Shown piece after piece: positions 6,052 to 6,804 of a stretch of DNA of 6,804 nt. The stretch is from Alphaproteobacteria bacterium. GTDB lineage: Bacteria > Pseudomonadota > Alphaproteobacteria > Thalassobaculales > Thalassobaculaceae. The stretch lies in NCBI GenBank assembly GCA_028822575.1, contig JAPKDN010000178.1, positions 1 through 6,804 on the forward strand, read 5' to 3'. Under the pieces are notes generated by a model, which did no database searches, was not told the DNA's origin, and saw only the letters and a list, made by a program, of their open reading frames with translations. Within the stretch, counting starts at the first letter, position 1; each line of letters begins with the position of its first letter. Both the position numbers and the translations under genes were made by a program.

Positions 6052-6804
6052 ATGTCATCAAGCCATCGCCTAGATTATGAAGTGAAAGACCGGGTAGCGC
6101 TCATCGCCTTGAACCGCCCTCCCGTCAACGCCATTGATGTTGAGATGATCGACGCTATTCACGCGGCGCTGCGCAAGGCTGAGGCGGATCCGGATGTTCG
6201 CGCGGTGATCATCACCAGCGCTCTTGACGGCATGTATTGCGGTGGCATGGATTTGCGCATGGCGGCCGAGGGGAGCGTGGCGGATCTGAGAGCTTTCCTA
6301 GATAAGTTCTATATCCAGACGATGAACATCCAATACGAAATGACCAAGCCGACGATCGCGGTGGTTAATGGTCCCGCCCGCGGCGCCGGCATGACGCTCT
6401 CGATCACTAGCGATATGATCTACGCCGCCGATGACATCGATCTTGGGTACCCGGAGATTGATGTCGGCGTTATACCCGCCATCCACTTTGTGCATCTGCC
6501 CCGCCAAATCAGCCGTCACAAGGCGTTTGAGTTGCTGTTTGTCGGTAAGCCGATTTCGGCGGCGGAGGCCGCGTCTCTCGGGGTTATCAACTACGCGGTG
6601 CCGCGCGCGGAACTTATGGACCGGGCATTTGCCACGGCTTTGGAATTTACCACCAAGTCGCCGATAATCATGGCCTTGGGGCGCCGGTCCTTCATGCGGG
6701 CCAATGATCTCGATTACCGCCGCAACGTGGAAAATCAGGTTGAGACCATGTGCAACATCTTCAGCAGCGCCGACGGCCAGGAAGGCCTCGCCGCGTTCCT
6801 GGAG
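6052..6804 (+). CDS. Enoyl-CoA hydratase/isomerase (crotonase) family protein, 3' end cut off
   Basis: 251 codons are present and the window ends in the EGLAAFLE motif that in relatives lies some ten to fifteen residues before the stop, so nearly the whole protein is seen. Crotonase landmarks are LNRPPVNAID (20-29), the first oxyanion-hole segment YCGGMDL (62-68), the second NGPARGAGM (106-114) and GYPEIDVGVIP (132-142). The glutamate of PEI (E135) matches catalytic Glu164 of rat crotonase, whereas the Glu144 position is T115. One catalytic acid instead of two suggests an isomerase or another CoA-ester reaction rather than standard hydration. ATG 6052 is supported by GGAG at 6041-6044, seven bases upstream. 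It likely acts on an acyl-CoA in the cytoplasm; the substrate is unknown. It follows the broken monooxygenase on the same strand. Confidence 0.9.
   Translation, partial: MSSSHRLDYEVKDRVALIALNRPPVNAIDVEMIDAIHAALRKAEADPDVRAVIITSALDGMYCGGMDLRMAAEGSVADLRAFLDKFYIQTMNIQYEMTKPTIAVVNGPARGAGMTLSITSDMIYAADDIDLGYPEIDVGVIPAIHFVHLPRQISRHKAFELLFVGKPISAAEAASLGVINYAVPRAELMDRAFATALEFTTKSPIIMALGRRSFMRANDLDYRRNVENQVETMCNIFSSADGQEGLAAFLE

Noticed and set aside
5928..6080. Open plus-strand frame between the pseudogene and the crotonase gene
   Set aside because: No start codon near its beginning, no family resemblance, and its end lies inside the crotonase gene in another frame.

Overview
The window reads as ordinary proteobacterial chromosome, most likely from an alphaproteobacterium. 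This is judged only from protein resemblance, mixed start codons (TTG and ATG), Shine-Dalgarno-led genes and moderate-to-high GC; no rRNA, tRNA, mobile element, CRISPR array or phage gene is visible. It carries six intact or edge-truncated genes that I can assign to families, plus one clear pseudogene and one probable gene fossil. Several genes show decay: an internal deletion and a nonsense codon in a flavoprotein monooxygenase, a lost second cysteine in a redoxin, and a short thioesterase-like remnant.

Layout from left to right. Positions 1-344 (minus) hold the 5' part of a redoxin (AhpC/TSA or TlpA-like) gene that starts with TTG and runs off the left edge. It is divergent from a PuuE/allantoinase-like polysaccharide deacetylase family gene (485-1378, plus). 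A prokaryotic cytochrome b561 follows (1503-2087, plus). Directly behind its stop, 2088-2205 looks like the 3' end of a dead PaaI-type hotdog thioesterase. Converging on it is a three-gene minus-strand operon at 4555-2197 for a tungstate-type ABC importer, in the order permease (tupB), ATPase (tupC), binding protein (tupA), with overlapping ends. The 4556-4830 gap carries the presumed tup promoter region and two short inverted repeats. A broken NicC-like FAD monooxygenase (4831-5917, plus) comes next, then a 134-base gap with a direct and an inverted repeat, and finally an enoyl-CoA hydratase/isomerase family gene (6052 to the right edge, plus).

Functionally, the only unit that clearly works together is TupBCA: periplasmic oxyanion capture, membrane translocation and ATP hydrolysis. 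The monooxygenase, the thioesterase remnant and the crotonase-family gene are all of types common in aromatic or CoA-ester catabolism, so the area may once have held such a pathway, but this is inference. I found no convincing new biological system. The most informative signals are the two datable lesions in the monooxygenase, the CxxC loss in the redoxin, the B-C-A order of the tup operon with a CG-TATA-CG element in its leader, and the thioesterase fossil.
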